A stretch of 64,000 nucleotides of DNA, taken from the NCBI RefSeq assembly GCF_019139535.1, contig NZ_CP077073.1, positions 571,501 to 635,500 on the forward strand, in the 5' to 3' direction. Source of the DNA: Pseudomonas muyukensis. GTDB lineage: Bacteria; Pseudomonadota; Gammaproteobacteria; Pseudomonadales; Pseudomonadaceae. Below the pieces are notes generated by a model, which was not told the origin of the DNA, made no database searches, and saw only the letters and a list, made by a program, of their open reading frames with translations. The translations under genes and the position numbers were made by a program. Positions within the stretch are counted from its first letter, which is position 1. Each line of letters starts with the position of its first letter. This document shows positions 42,647-51,543 of this stretch, in pieces.

Positions 42647-44656
42647 TCAGCTCAGGCCATGCCAGGCGAGGAAGGCATCAGCGTTCGGCTCGCGGCCCAG
42701 GAACGCGCGCATGCCTTCTTGCAGCGGGCGGGCAGCGCCGCTGTCGAGTAGCGCCCCTTGCAAGGCCGCACCACTGGCGCGATCCAGCAGGCCATTGCGC
42801 TGGAACCGGGTGAACAGGTCGAAAGCCTGCACGTCCGACCAGACATAGGCGTAGTACCCGGCGTCGTAGTAGCTCAGCAGATGCTCGAAGGCATGCGCCG
42901 GATGCTCATATTGCTCCAGCGGCCAGAAGCCGCAACGCTCACGCGCCTCGTCCAGGCGCTGGCGCAGGCTTCTGCCGTCACTGGGCGTGGCGTGCAGGTC
43001 AAGGTCGAACAAGGCCAGGGCCAGGTCATTGGCGGTCTGCTCGAGCGCCACGCCGCGCAAGCTGGTGAGCAAGGCTTGCAGCGCCTCGCGCTCGATTGCC
43101 CGACCGTCGTCCTGGTGCGCCGAGATCCCCGCCAGGTAGTCGGCATCCCAGGCCCAGCGCTCGAACAGCTTGCTGAAGACCTCGACGCCGTCCGCGCCCA
43201 GGTTGCTCACCCCGGAAACCACATGGTTGGTGGTGCGCACCAGCAGATGGTGCATGGCATGGCCGAACTCATGGAACAGCTTGAGCAGGCCGGTAGGGTC
43301 GAGCAGGGCAGGGCTGCCCTGCGGGACGTCGCTGAAGGCCATCACCACTGCGGGGTGGAAGCGGCCCTCCGCATCGACCCGCCGGTTGCGCACGTAGCGG
43401 GTCGCCACCAGGTCGGGCTGCTTGCCGGGATATTGCTCGGCATCCAGGTAAAAATAGCCGACCAGCGCCTGGTCGAGCCACACTTCGAAGGCCCTGACGC
43501 TTGGATGCCATACCGCCATTGTGGCGGGCGTTGCATCGGCGACCAGCTTCAGCCCGAACAGCTTGCGCACCAGCTCGACCAAGGCGTCGATCACTTTCGG
43601 CAACGGGAAGAACTCCCGGAAGGTATCCAGGGTGAGCAACTGCCTGGCCTGGCGCTCGAGGGTTTGCACGTAGCGCCGGTCCCAAGGTTGCAAGACGCCT
43701 AGCCCATGCTGGTGTGCCTGCGCCTGCAATGCCTCGCGCCGCTTGATCATCAGCGGTTTGATGCGCGCCGCCAGGTCATTCAGGAAGCGCCGCAGCTGCT
43801 CCGGGTTACCGGCGCTCTTGGCGCGCAAGCTCAGCGCCGGGTAGTCGGCAAAGCCCAGCAAGCGCGCCTTCTTTTCACGCTGCAGGGCCAGGTTGAGCAG
43901 GTGGGTGCCATTGTCCTGCTGCGCATCGCTGCTGACGCCACGCTGATGGTGGCGACGATAGACCGCCTCGCGCAGGCTGCGCTCAGCGGCCTGATCGAGC
44001 AGCGCCTGGGTCGAGCTGACATCGGTGCCAATCAGCCAACCCGACTTGCCTTGGAGCCTGGCCTGCGCCGCCAAGGCTTCGCGCATCTTCACGGGCAGCC
44101 CCGCCAGCAAGGCAGGGTCACTGACATGAGTGCCTGGCAGCTGCATGTTTTCGCCAAACATGTAGGCGAGTTCCTGGATTTTTTCGTTGATCTGCGCAAG
44201 TTCCCCCTTGCCTGCCTCATCCAGCTGCGCGCCGTGCCGGACGAAGGCATCGCGGTACCACTGCAAGGTGGCACGCTCATGGGCATCGAGGTTCATGCCC
44301 ATGCGCTCTGCCAGTTGCTGGTACAGGTCGCGCAATTGCGCACAGGCCAGTTTTTCGTCGAATCGACTGAGCAACTGCCCGTAGGATTCGTTGAGCAGGC
44401 GCACCCAATCGTCGCCTTGGTAGGCCAGGGGCGACGCCGCCAGCAGCACGGCATTGAGCTGTGCATCCAGCTCATCTATCGCCAGGACCAGGTCATCCCA
44501 GGTCGGCAGCTCACGTTGCTGCGCGATGATCCGGGCAATGCCATCGCGGTGGGCCGTGAGGGCATGGGCAAACGCCTCGCGGGCGTTGGCCAGGGTCACC
44601 GCGGCGTAGTCGACAGGCGTGGCGCTGGGTTGCAGGAGGGGGTTAACGGAAGACAT
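42647..44656 (-). CDS. M3-family oligopeptidase, divergent PrlC paralogue
   Basis: 669 residues from MSSVNPLLQPS (an ATG three codons upstream is also possible). The zinc motif HEFGHAMHH and the downstream glutamate in DGVEVFSKLFERW are kept, so it should be a metallopeptidase cutting short peptides. Sequence around the active site has drifted: PrlC's VELPSQFMENW is VEVFSKLFERW here, and the C-terminal tyrosine region is SYYDAGYYAYVWSDVQ versus GGYAAGYYSYKWAEV. Both proteins begin STNNPLLQ/SSVNPLLQ, so this is probably an old tandem duplicate of prlC with a different specificity. It is on the same strand, downstream of the YheV and prlC genes. Confidence 0.85.
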   Translation of the reverse strand: MSSVNPLLQPSATPVDYAAVTLANAREAFAHALTAHRDGIARIIAQQRELPTWDDLVLAIDELDAQLNAVLLAASPLAYQGDDWVRLLNESYGQLLSRFDEKLACAQLRDLYQQLAERMGMNLDAHERATLQWYRDAFVRHGAQLDEAGKGELAQINEKIQELAYMFGENMQLPGTHVSDPALLAGLPVKMREALAAQARLQGKSGWLIGTDVSSTQALLDQAAERSLREAVYRRHHQRGVSSDAQQDNGTHLLNLALQREKKARLLGFADYPALSLRAKSAGNPEQLRRFLNDLAARIKPLMIKRREALQAQAHQHGLGVLQPWDRRYVQTLERQARQLLTLDTFREFFPLPKVIDALVELVRKLFGLKLVADATPATMAVWHPSVRAFEVWLDQALVGYFYLDAEQYPGKQPDLVATRYVRNRRVDAEGRFHPAVVMAFSDVPQGSPALLDPTGLLKLFHEFGHAMHHLLVRTTNHVVSGVSNLGADGVEVFSKLFERWAWDADYLAGISAHQDDGRAIEREALQALLTSLRGVALEQTANDLALALFDLDLHATPSDGRSLRQRLDEARERCGFWPLEQYEHPAHAFEHLLSYYDAGYYAYVWSDVQAFDLFTRFQRNGLLDRASGAALQGALLDSGAARPLQEGMRAFLGREPNADAFLAWHGLS

Positions 44657-44744
44657 GGGGACCATCTCGCTCAGTTGAAAATCTGGCGAGCATGGAAGGC
44701 CACCTGGCGCTGGGTGCGTTGCACACCTACTACCCGGTACCGCG

Positions 44745-44779
44745 AAAAACAGGCGGCCCGGGCATCACGCCCGGACCGC
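44745..44779 (-). terminator. intrinsic terminator after the yheV/prlC transcript
   Basis: On the minus strand GCGGTCCGGGC pairs with GCCCGGGCCGC (one mismatch) around GTGAT, then CTGTTTTT. It lies 10 bases beyond the zinc-ribbon stop and isolates prlC-yheV from the second peptidase gene. Confidence 0.85.
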
Positions 44780-44788
44780 ATGACGGCC

Positions 44789-45070
44789 TTACTCGGCCGG
44801 TTTCTTCAGCTTCGGATTGGGGAAGAACTGCACGGTCTGCACCTTGGCCGGCGCCGCCTTCGGCGCCAGGTGGTTGACCCGCGTGCCCAGCTCCGAAGGC
44901 ACCGACAGCCCCTGTTCGTTGAGGGTGTCGGTGAACCCACAGGCCACGCACTCGCGGTGCGGCACGCCGTCCTCGTTCCACATCATCAGCTTGTCCATCT
45001 CGCTGCACGCCGGGCATACCGCCCCGGCGATGAAGCGGCGCTTGCTCTTGCTCACGGCTACCTCGCTCAT
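44789..45070 (-). CDS. YheV-family zinc-ribbon protein
   Basis: 93 residues. Two CxxC pairs, VCPACSEMDKL and RECVACGFTDTL, form a putative zinc ribbon, with a basic N-terminus (KSKRRF) and a C-terminal tail rich in Ala, Lys and Pro. YheV-family proteins are uncharacterised. It overlaps the end of prlC by 4 bases, so it is translationally coupled to it, and a terminator follows. Confidence 0.85.
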   Translation of the reverse strand: MSEVAVSKSKRRFIAGAVCPACSEMDKLMMWNEDGVPHRECVACGFTDTLNEQGLSVPSELGTRVNHLAPKAAPAKVQTVQFFPNPKLKKPAE

Positions 45071-47118
45071 GCCGCCGCGTCCTCGCTGAGGCCGCTGTGG
45101 CGCAACAATGCATCGATGGAAGGCTCACGGCCACGGAAGTCGACGAACAGCACCATCGGCTCGCGGGAGCCGCCACGGGCCAGGATGGCCTCGCGGAACG
45201 CGCGACCGGTTTCGGCATTGAGCACGCCTTCTTCCTCGAAGCGCGAGAAGGCGTCGGCTGACAGCACTTCGGCCCATTTGTAGCTGTAGTAGCCCGCCGC
45301 GTAACCGCCGGCGAAGATGTGCGCGAAGCTGTTGGGGAAGCGGTTGTAGGCCGGCGGGCGCATCACCGAGACTTCGTCGCGCACGCCCTCGAGCACTTGC
45401 AGCACGCCGCGGCCATCGCCATGGGTGGCGTGCAGCTCGAAGTCGAACAGCGAGAACTCCAGCTGGCGCACCATCATCATGCCGGACTGGAAGTTCTTCG
45501 CCGCCAGCATCTTGTCCAGCAGGTCCTGGGGCAGTGGCGCGCCGGTCTCGAAGTGGCCGGAGATCAGCGCCAGGCCTTCAGGCTCCCAGCACCAGTTCTC
45601 CATGAACTGGCTCGGCAGTTCCACTGCGTCCCAGGCCACGCCGTTGATACCGGACACGCCGGCATGCTCGATGCGGGTCAGCAGGTGGTGCAGGCCATGG
45701 CCGAACTCGTGGAACAGGGTGGTGACTTCGTCGTGGGTCAGCAGCGCTGGCTTGCCAGGCGCGGCCGGGGTGAAGTTGCACACCAGGTTGGCCACCGGGC
45801 TCTGCAGCGCGCCGGCAGCGGTGCGGCGCCGGTCGCGGGCGCCATCCATCCAGGCGCCGCCGCGCTTGTTGGCGCGGGCGTAGAGGTCGAAGAAGAAGCG
45901 CCCGACATGCTGGCCGTTTTCCTTGATCTCGAACAGGCGCACGTCCGGATGCCAGCTGTCGAAGCCCTTGAGCTCGGCGATCTCGATGCCGTACAGGCGC
46001 TGCACGATGCTGAACAGGCCGCCCAGCACCTTGTCGATCGGGAAGTAGGCGCGCAGCGCTTCCTGCGACACGCTGTAGCGTTGCTCGCGCAGCTTCTCGC
46101 CGAAGTAGCCGGCATCCCAGCTGGCCAGCTCGGCGGTGCCCTGCTCGGCGGCATAGGCCTTGAGCTGCTCCAGGTCCTGGGCGGCAAACGGCTTGGAGCG
46201 CTTGGCCAGGTCACGCAGGAAGCTCAGCACCTGGTCGCTGGATTCGGCCATCTTGGTGGCCAGGCTCAGCTCGGCGAAGTTCGGGTAGCCCAGCAGCTTG
46301 GCCAACTCCTGGCGCAGGTCGAGGATCTCTCCCATCACCGGGCCGTTGTCGAACTGGCCGGCGTTCGGGCCCTGGTCGGAGGCGCGGGTGCAGTAGGCGG
46401 CGTACAGTTCTTCGCGCAGGGCGCGGTCACTGGCGTAGGTCATCACCGCGTAGTAGCTGGGGAATTCCAGAGTGATCAGCCAGCCATCGAGGCCCTTGGC
46501 CTGCGCGGCGGCGGCCATCTGTGCCTTGGCCGAGTCGGTCAGCCCGGCCAGCGCGGCTTCATCGGTGACGTGCTTGGTCCAGGCCTGGGTGGCGTCGAGC
46601 AACTGGTTGGAGAAGCGGCTGCCCAGTTCGCTGAGCTTGCTCTGCACTTCGGCATAGCGCTGCTGCTGGTCGGCCGGCAGGTCGATACCCGACAGGCGGA
46701 AGTCGCGCAGGGCGTGATCGAGGATGGTCTTCTGCGCCACGTCGAAGCCTGCGGCTTCGGGGCTGGCGGCCAGGGCCTGGTAGGCTTCGAACAGGGCACG
46801 GTTCTGCCCCAGTTCGGTGGAATAGGCGCTCAGGGCCGGCAGGCACGCTTCATAGGCCTCGCGCAGCGCCTGGCTGTTGCATACCGCGTTGAGGTGGCTG
46901 ACCGGGCTCCAGGCGGCGCCCAGGCGGTCGTTCAGTTCGTCCATGGCCAGCACCAGGCCGGCCCAGGTCGGGTTCTTGCCCTGCTGTTCGAGGATCTCGG
47001 CGATAGCCTTGCGGTTGTCGGCGAGGATCTGCTCGATCGCCGGCAGCACATGCTCGGGGCGAATGGCCGAGAAGGGCGGCAGATCATGGGACTGCAGCAG
47101 CGGGTTGTTCGTACTCAC
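45067..47118 (-). CDS. prlC: oligopeptidase A
   Basis: 683 residues from a GTG at 47118 (VSTNNPLLQSHDLPPFSAI). M3 metallopeptidase with HEFGHGLHH, the third zinc ligand in WDAVELPSQFMENW, and the conserved GGYAAGYYSYKWAEVLSADAF tyrosine-rich loop. It degrades short peptides, including cleaved signal peptides and proteasome-type products, in the cytoplasm. It is divergent from the gamma carbonic anhydrase gene with a 102-base gap. Confidence 0.95.
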   Translation of the reverse strand: MSTNNPLLQSHDLPPFSAIRPEHVLPAIEQILADNRKAIAEILEQQGKNPTWAGLVLAMDELNDRLGAAWSPVSHLNAVCNSQALREAYEACLPALSAYSTELGQNRALFEAYQALAASPEAAGFDVAQKTILDHALRDFRLSGIDLPADQQQRYAEVQSKLSELGSRFSNQLLDATQAWTKHVTDEAALAGLTDSAKAQMAAAAQAKGLDGWLITLEFPSYYAVMTYASDRALREELYAAYCTRASDQGPNAGQFDNGPVMGEILDLRQELAKLLGYPNFAELSLATKMAESSDQVLSFLRDLAKRSKPFAAQDLEQLKAYAAEQGTAELASWDAGYFGEKLREQRYSVSQEALRAYFPIDKVLGGLFSIVQRLYGIEIAELKGFDSWHPDVRLFEIKENGQHVGRFFFDLYARANKRGGAWMDGARDRRRTAAGALQSPVANLVCNFTPAAPGKPALLTHDEVTTLFHEFGHGLHHLLTRIEHAGVSGINGVAWDAVELPSQFMENWCWEPEGLALISGHFETGAPLPQDLLDKMLAAKNFQSGMMMVRQLEFSLFDFELHATHGDGRGVLQVLEGVRDEVSVMRPPAYNRFPNSFAHIFAGGYAAGYYSYKWAEVLSADAFSRFEEEGVLNAETGRAFREAILARGGSREPMVLFVDFRGREPSIDALLRHSGLSEDAAA

Positions 47119-47220
47119 GGTTCGGGTACCTTGGCAGGAGAAACACGGGACCATCTTAATTACAATCGACGCCGACCGCAGCAGGCAGCCCGCCTATCGG
47201 CATTGCAGAGGAACACTATC

Positions 47221-47763
47221 ATGGCCATCCGCACGTTCCAGGCCCACACGCCCAAAGTTGGACCGCGCGCCTTCGTCGACCGTTCGGCGGTGGTCATCGG
47301 CGATGTCGAGCTCGGCGAGGACAGTTCGGTATGGCCGCTGACGGTGGTGCGCGGCGACATGCACCGCATCCGCATCGGCGCGCGCACCAGCGTGCAGGAT
47401 GGCAGCGTGCTGCACATCACCCACGCCGGGCCGTTCAATCCCGACGGTTTCCCGCTGATCATCGGCGACGAGGTGACCATTGGCCACAAAGTCATGCTGC
47501 ATGGCTGTACCCTGGGCAACCGCATCCTGGTCGGCATGGGCAGCACGGTCATGGACGGCGCCATCGTCGAAGACGAGGTGATCATCGGTGCCGGCAGCCT
47601 GGTGCCGCCGGGCAAGCGCCTGGTCAGTGGCTACCTGTACATGGGCAGCCCAGTGAAGCAGGTGCGCCTGCTGAGCGAGCAGGAGCACGCGTTCTTCGCC
47701 TACAGCGCCGGCAACTACGTCAAGCTCAAGGACCAGCATCTGGCCGAAGGCTACGACCAGTAA
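47221..47763 (+). CDS. gamma carbonic anhydrase-family protein
   Basis: 180 residues of left-handed beta-helix (hexapeptide) repeats. Metal-ligand pattern: HITHAG, then IGHKVMLHG, giving the three histidines of the gamma-CA/PaaY/YrdA family. The active-site features (RGD, Q in SVQDGSVLH) are present. Carbonic anhydrase activity is possible, but many relatives have other or unknown functions. It starts at an ATG with GAGGAACACT upstream. Confidence 0.88.
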   Translation: MAIRTFQAHTPKVGPRAFVDRSAVVIGDVELGEDSSVWPLTVVRGDMHRIRIGARTSVQDGSVLHITHAGPFNPDGFPLIIGDEVTIGHKVMLHGCTLGNRILVGMGSTVMDGAIVEDEVIIGAGSLVPPGKRLVSGYLYMGSPVKQVRLLSEQEHAFFAYSAGNYVKLKDQHLAEGYDQ

Positions 47764-47838
47764 CGCCCACGCATACCTCGTTGCAGGAGCAGGGCGAAGC
47801 AATTGTTTGCACGAAGGCCAACCGATACAGAGAAAACC

Positions 47839-48486
47839 ATGCACCAGCAAAACATCCTCTTCGACCTCGACGGCACCCTGACCGACCCCCGCGAGGGCAT
47901 CACCCGCTCGATCCAGTACGCCCTGGCCAAGCTGGGCATCGACGAACCGGACCTCACCCGCCTCGAGCACTTCATCGGCCCCCCCTTGCTGCAGGCGTTC
48001 ATGCAGTTCTACGGCTTCGACCAGGCCAAGGCGTGGGAGGCGGTGAACTTCTATCGCGAGCGCTTCAAGGTCACCGGGCTGTACGAAAACCTGCTGTTCG
48101 ACGGCGTGCCCGAACTGCTGCAGGCGCTCAACGACCGAGGCCGCACGCTGTACATCGCCACCTCAAAACCGTGGGAATACGCCCGCGAGATCGCCCGGCA
48201 CTTCGCCTTCGACCATCACTTCAAGGTGATCTACGGCAGCGAGCTGGACGGTACCCGTACCAACAAGGTCGAGCTGATCCGCCACCTGCTGGACGAAGAG
48301 CGGCTGGACCCGGCGCAGACCTTGATGATCGGCGACCGCAAGCATGACCTGATCGGCGCACGCAGCAATGGCTTGCAGGCGGTGGCGGTGGGCTATGGGT
48401 TCGGCAGCCGGGAGGAACTGCAGGCCGAGACGCCAGCGTTCCATTTCGAGACGCTGGCTGAATTGCACCAGGCCTTTATGCGCTGA
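47839..48486 (+). CDS. HAD-family hydrolase, phosphoglycolate phosphatase-like
   Basis: 215 residues from MHQQNILFDLDGTLTDP. HAD motifs: I FDLDGTLTD, II IATSKPW, III K near TNKVELIRHL, and IV MIGDRKHDLIGAR. The helical cap lies after motif I (about 20-85). It is similar to phosphoglycolate phosphatase (Gph) and to 5'-nucleotidase-like HADs, and the substrate cannot be told from sequence alone. It follows the gamma-CA gene by 75 bases. The stop is followed by a hairpin. Confidence 0.85.
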   Translation: MHQQNILFDLDGTLTDPREGITRSIQYALAKLGIDEPDLTRLEHFIGPPLLQAFMQFYGFDQAKAWEAVNFYRERFKVTGLYENLLFDGVPELLQALNDRGRTLYIATSKPWEYAREIARHFAFDHHFKVIYGSELDGTRTNKVELIRHLLDEERLDPAQTLMIGDRKHDLIGARSNGLQAVAVGYGFGSREELQAETPAFHFETLAELHQAFMR

Positions 48487-48490
48487 CCTC

Positions 48491-48541
48491 TTCGCGGGGC
48501 AAGTCGCAGCGCCAGTTCACCGCTGCGACTTGCCCGGCGAA
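48491..48541. repeat. near-perfect 21-base inverted repeat
   Basis: TTCGCGGGGCAAGTCGCAGCG (48491-48511) and its complement (48521-48541, one mismatch) with a 9-base loop. It overlaps the last codons of the aminopeptidase gene on the minus strand, and lies just after the HAD gene. Probable shared terminator-like structure. Confidence 0.75.
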
Positions 48542-49602
48542 GGCATCAAACGCTGCAACTGCGCCTTGCGCCTATCAATGGGCATCCGTCCCAATTCTTC
48601 GACTCGCTGGTAAAACCGCAGCCAATCTTCACCAACATCCTTGAACAGCTGAGAAAACGCCGGAACCCACTGATCATAAAGCCCAAACGGCAACAACTTG
48701 GCATTATTCATCGGCCCATGGATCCAGGCATCGAAGCGCCGATCCCCGGCCCAGTCCCGATCCCGCACCTCGCGGTACTCGCGGCGCAACCGCTCGAATT
48801 CGGCCTGCTTGGCCAGCCGCTTGCCCGGATCATCCAGCGGCCCGGCATAGATCGCCTGCAAGCGCTCGCGGCTGGCCAATACCAGGCGAATGAACTGCTC
48901 GCGCTGCGCGCCGCTGGCGGCCTCGGTCGCTGCCAGGCCACGCGCGGCCCGCCATTGCCGCGTACCCTCCTGCTCGACGAAGGAGGCGAACGACTCGTTG
49001 AACGCGGTATCGTCCTGCACATAGAACCGCTGGTGCGCCAGCTCGTGGAAGATCACCGTGGCCAGGCGCTCGTCGCCCCAGCCGACCATGCTCGACAGGA
49101 TCGGGTCGTCGAACCAGCCCAGGGTGGAATAGGCCTCGACGCCGCCGACGTAGACATCCAGCCCGTCCGCACGCAGCAACGCCGCCGCGCCGCGGGCCGC
49201 GCCCTGCTGGTAATAGCCGCGGTAGGCCACGCAACCGGCAATCGGGAAGCAGTGGGTCACCGGCTGCAGCGAAAGCTCCGGGGTGGCGAACAGGTTCCAC
49301 ACCACATAGGGCCGGCCCAGGTCGGCGTACACCCGATAGCTGCGGTTGTCCGGCAGCTTGAGCTGCTCGCTGGCAAATACCCGGGCCTGTTGCGCCACTT
49401 GCAGGTGCTGGCGCAGCAGCGGGCCGGTGGCCGGATCGGCGATCACCTTGTCCACCGGCTGCCGGGCCCGCAGCAGTTGCCACTGCCCCTCGGCCAGCTG
49501 GCCGTAGTAAGCCAGGCTGGAGCAACCGCTCAGCAGGACACCCAGGGCAACGGGAACCAACCCGGTGAAAACGCGGTCCAGAGCCCGACGGCTGCAGCGC
49601 AT
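48517..49602 (-). CDS. lipoprotein putative aminopeptidase (PF10023-like)
   Basis: 361 residues from the ATG at 49602. A lipobox (ALGVLLSGCSSL) predicts an outer-membrane or periplasmic lipoprotein. The zinc motif HELAHQ and downstream FNESFASFVEQEG (glutamate ligand) are present. The family is often annotated aminopeptidase (DUF2265), although the peptide specificity is unproven. The C-terminal end overlaps an inverted repeat. It is divergent from the small lipoprotein gene with 88 bases between. Confidence 0.82.
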   Translation of the reverse strand: MRCSRRALDRVFTGLVPVALGVLLSGCSSLAYYGQLAEGQWQLLRARQPVDKVIADPATGPLLRQHLQVAQQARVFASEQLKLPDNRSYRVYADLGRPYVVWNLFATPELSLQPVTHCFPIAGCVAYRGYYQQGAARGAAALLRADGLDVYVGGVEAYSTLGWFDDPILSSMVGWGDERLATVIFHELAHQRFYVQDDTAFNESFASFVEQEGTRQWRAARGLAATEAASGAQREQFIRLVLASRERLQAIYAGPLDDPGKRLAKQAEFERLRREYREVRDRDWAGDRRFDAWIHGPMNNAKLLPFGLYDQWVPAFSQLFKDVGEDWLRFYQRVEELGRMPIDRRKAQLQRLMPSPGKSQR

Positions 49603-49690
49603 GAAAAGAAAAAGTCCAAACATCGAGGCTGTCTATCTCGCTCGTCGGCCGAATGCGACCAAGACTATCTCGCCCAGGGGGAGCTTCGCC

Positions 49691-50104
49691 ATGCGTACTC
49701 TGTTTGCCGTCGGCACACTTGTGCTGCTGTCCGGTTGTGCCACCTTGCCCGATCCCGATCCGAACCAGGCCTGGATCGACCTCGCCCCCGGCGACAACGA
49801 TTCGCTGCACGCCGTCCTGGTCGACGAACGCGCCTGGGCCGATACCCGCTATTTCGAAGTGCAGCCCGGTAACCACGAACTGACCGTGCGCTACCAGTTC
49901 CCCGTGGCCCCGAGCAATATCGGCCCAGTCGCGCAGCCCTTGTGGCGCGACTGCCAGCTCAACCTCAGCTACAAGGGCTTCAGCGCCGGGCAGCGTTATC
50001 AGATGCAGGCTGGCAGCATCGGCTTTCGCCCGTGGATCAAGCTGTACGACCAGCAGCAGAAGCTGATCGGCCAGGGCGAACCGGCAGGCTGCCAACGCAC
50101 CTGA
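49691..50104 (+). CDS. small lipoprotein, paralogue of the next gene
   Basis: 137 residues from the ATG at 49691. A lipobox (VLLSGCATLP) is followed by PDPNQAWIDLAPG, RYFEVQPGNHELTVRYQF and YKGFSAGQRYQMQAG. The family is unknown to me; it is clearly related to the following gene (AWIDM, RYFQVTPGKHELVVRFDY, FNDFKAGERYRLEA), so the two arose by tandem duplication. Outer-membrane lipoprotein by inference. Separated from its copy by 55 bases. Confidence 0.75.
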   Translation: MRTLFAVGTLVLLSGCATLPDPDPNQAWIDLAPGDNDSLHAVLVDERAWADTRYFEVQPGNHELTVRYQFPVAPSNIGPVAQPLWRDCQLNLSYKGFSAGQRYQMQAGSIGFRPWIKLYDQQQKLIGQGEPAGCQRT

Positions 50105-50159
50105 ACGCCGCGAACGGCGCTATGCTTGTAGCCTGTGAACCGCGAGCGGGAGTTTCGCC

Positions 50160-50573
50160 ATGCGCCAGCCCATGATGCTGATGGCCCTCAGTGCCCTGGG
50201 GGCTTGCGCCAGCCCCTTGCCCCCCACCGACCCCGGCAAGGCCTGGATCGACATGTACACCATCACCCCCGGCCGCACCTTGATGGCCGACCGCCTCGAC
50301 GGCCAGCGCCTGGACGATGGTCGTTATTTCCAGGTGACGCCGGGCAAGCATGAGCTGGTGGTGCGTTTCGACTACGAGATCTATGCCGGTGGTATGAGCA
50401 CCGACCCGACCGAACGCACCTGCTATCTCACCGTGCGCTTCAACGACTTCAAGGCTGGCGAGCGCTATCGCCTTGAGGCCAGGGCACCCGCGATGCAGCC
50501 GCAGGTGCTGCTGTACGACGGCAATCGCAAGGTGGTGGTGAACGAGCCTAGCAACGTGTTCTGCATTCCTTGA
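50160..50573 (+). CDS. small lipoprotein, paralogue of the previous gene
   Basis: 137 residues. MRQPMMLMALSALGACASP gives a lipobox (LGAC). The rest aligns with the preceding protein: shared AWID, RYF(E/Q)V.PG(N/K)HEL.VR and AG(Q/E)RY. Two further cysteines occur (TCYL and VFCIP), the latter at the extreme C-terminus. Function unknown. Confidence 0.75.
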   Translation: MRQPMMLMALSALGACASPLPPTDPGKAWIDMYTITPGRTLMADRLDGQRLDDGRYFQVTPGKHELVVRFDYEIYAGGMSTDPTERTCYLTVRFNDFKAGERYRLEARAPAMQPQVLLYDGNRKVVVNEPSNVFCIP

Positions 50574-50654
50574 AAGCCGCCGTAGCCTGCGCCAGATACT
50601 GCGGCGCCTGGTTCGCCAGCCAGGCTGGCTGCTACAGGTAGGGACGCGCCAGGG

Positions 50655-50888
50655 CTATCGATCGTTCTTTTGGTAGACGATCTTCTTCGTCCCGCCCTCG
50701 CAACTGCCCACGATCATGTTGGGGTCGCTGACCTCGGCGTTGGGCACGATTTCCAGCGTGTAGGAGCTGACCCCGCGCGCCTGGATCTTCGCCTCGATCT
50801 CGGCCTTCAATTCTTCGCACGGTTTGGGCGCGGCCAGTGCCGCCGTAGCCAGCAGGGAGGCCAGCACGGCGAGGGTTACGCGAATCAT
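50655..50888 (-). CDS. DUF1161 exported protein
   Basis: 77 residues. A signal peptide (LAVLASLLATAALA) is followed by APKPCEELKAEIEAKIQARGV, SYTLEIV and GSCEGGTKKIVYQ. It has two cysteines, C near residue 25 and C near 66, probably disulfide-bonded. DUF1161 proteins are small periplasmic proteins of unknown role. A second copy is at 52622-52843. Confidence 0.88.
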   Translation of the reverse strand: MIRVTLAVLASLLATAALAAPKPCEELKAEIEAKIQARGVSSYTLEIVPNAEVSDPNMIVGSCEGGTKKIVYQKNDR

Positions 50889-50963
50889 GGGGAACGGCTC
50901 CTGGTAAGGCAGGCGGGCTGCCGACGCAGATTAGACTACAGCAATCGGCCGCCGTTGCGCCGC

Positions 50964-51389
50964 CTACGGCAGTAGCGTCGCCTCCAGGCTGATGGTCGCG
51001 TTGAGCACCTTGGACACCGGGCAACCAGCCTTGGCCTTGTGGGCGACTTCCTGGAACTGCGCCTCGCTGGCGCCCGGCACGCTGGCCTTGAGGGTCAGGT
51101 GCACCGCCGTGATGGCAAAGCCATCGGCCTGCTTGTCCAGGCTCACCTCGGCGTGGGTATCGATACGCTCCGCGGTGAAGCCCGCTTCACCGAGCATCAT
51201 CGCCAGCGCCATGGAGAAGCACCCGGCATGTGCGGCGCCGATCAGCTCCTCCGGATTGGTCCCGGGGCTGCCCTCGAAGCGGGTGTTGAAGCCATAGGGC
51301 GCCTGCTTGAGCGCGCCGCTTTCAGTGGATATCTGGCCCTTGCCATCCTTCAGGCCACCTTGCCAGACCGCCGATGCCGACTTTTTCAT
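50964..51389 (-). CDS. OsmC-type peroxide reductase
   Basis: 141 residues. Two catalytic cysteines are visible: AAHAGCFSMAL (about residue 57) and AKAGCPVSKVL (about 124), and the N-terminal WQGGLKDGKGQISTESGAL and NPEELIGAAH. It reduces organic hydroperoxides using lipoylated or thiol donors, and is osmotically or stationary-phase induced in relatives. Ohr is the related alternative; the NPEELIGAAHAGC form fits OsmC. Confidence 0.9.
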   Translation of the reverse strand: MKKSASAVWQGGLKDGKGQISTESGALKQAPYGFNTRFEGSPGTNPEELIGAAHAGCFSMALAMMLGEAGFTAERIDTHAEVSLDKQADGFAITAVHLTLKASVPGASEAQFQEVAHKAKAGCPVSKVLNATISLEATLLP

Positions 51390-51543
51390 GCTGCCTCCTG
51401 GTCACAGGGTTTTGGTATGTAAGTTTCTGAGGCCAGGGCCCCCGCCAAGTTCAGATCAATCCATGACCAGGCATTGAATCCGCCGAATGTGCCCATACAG
51501 AGTCCAGAAGGCCCTTGGCCAACCACCTGTAGCGGAGGCTCCG

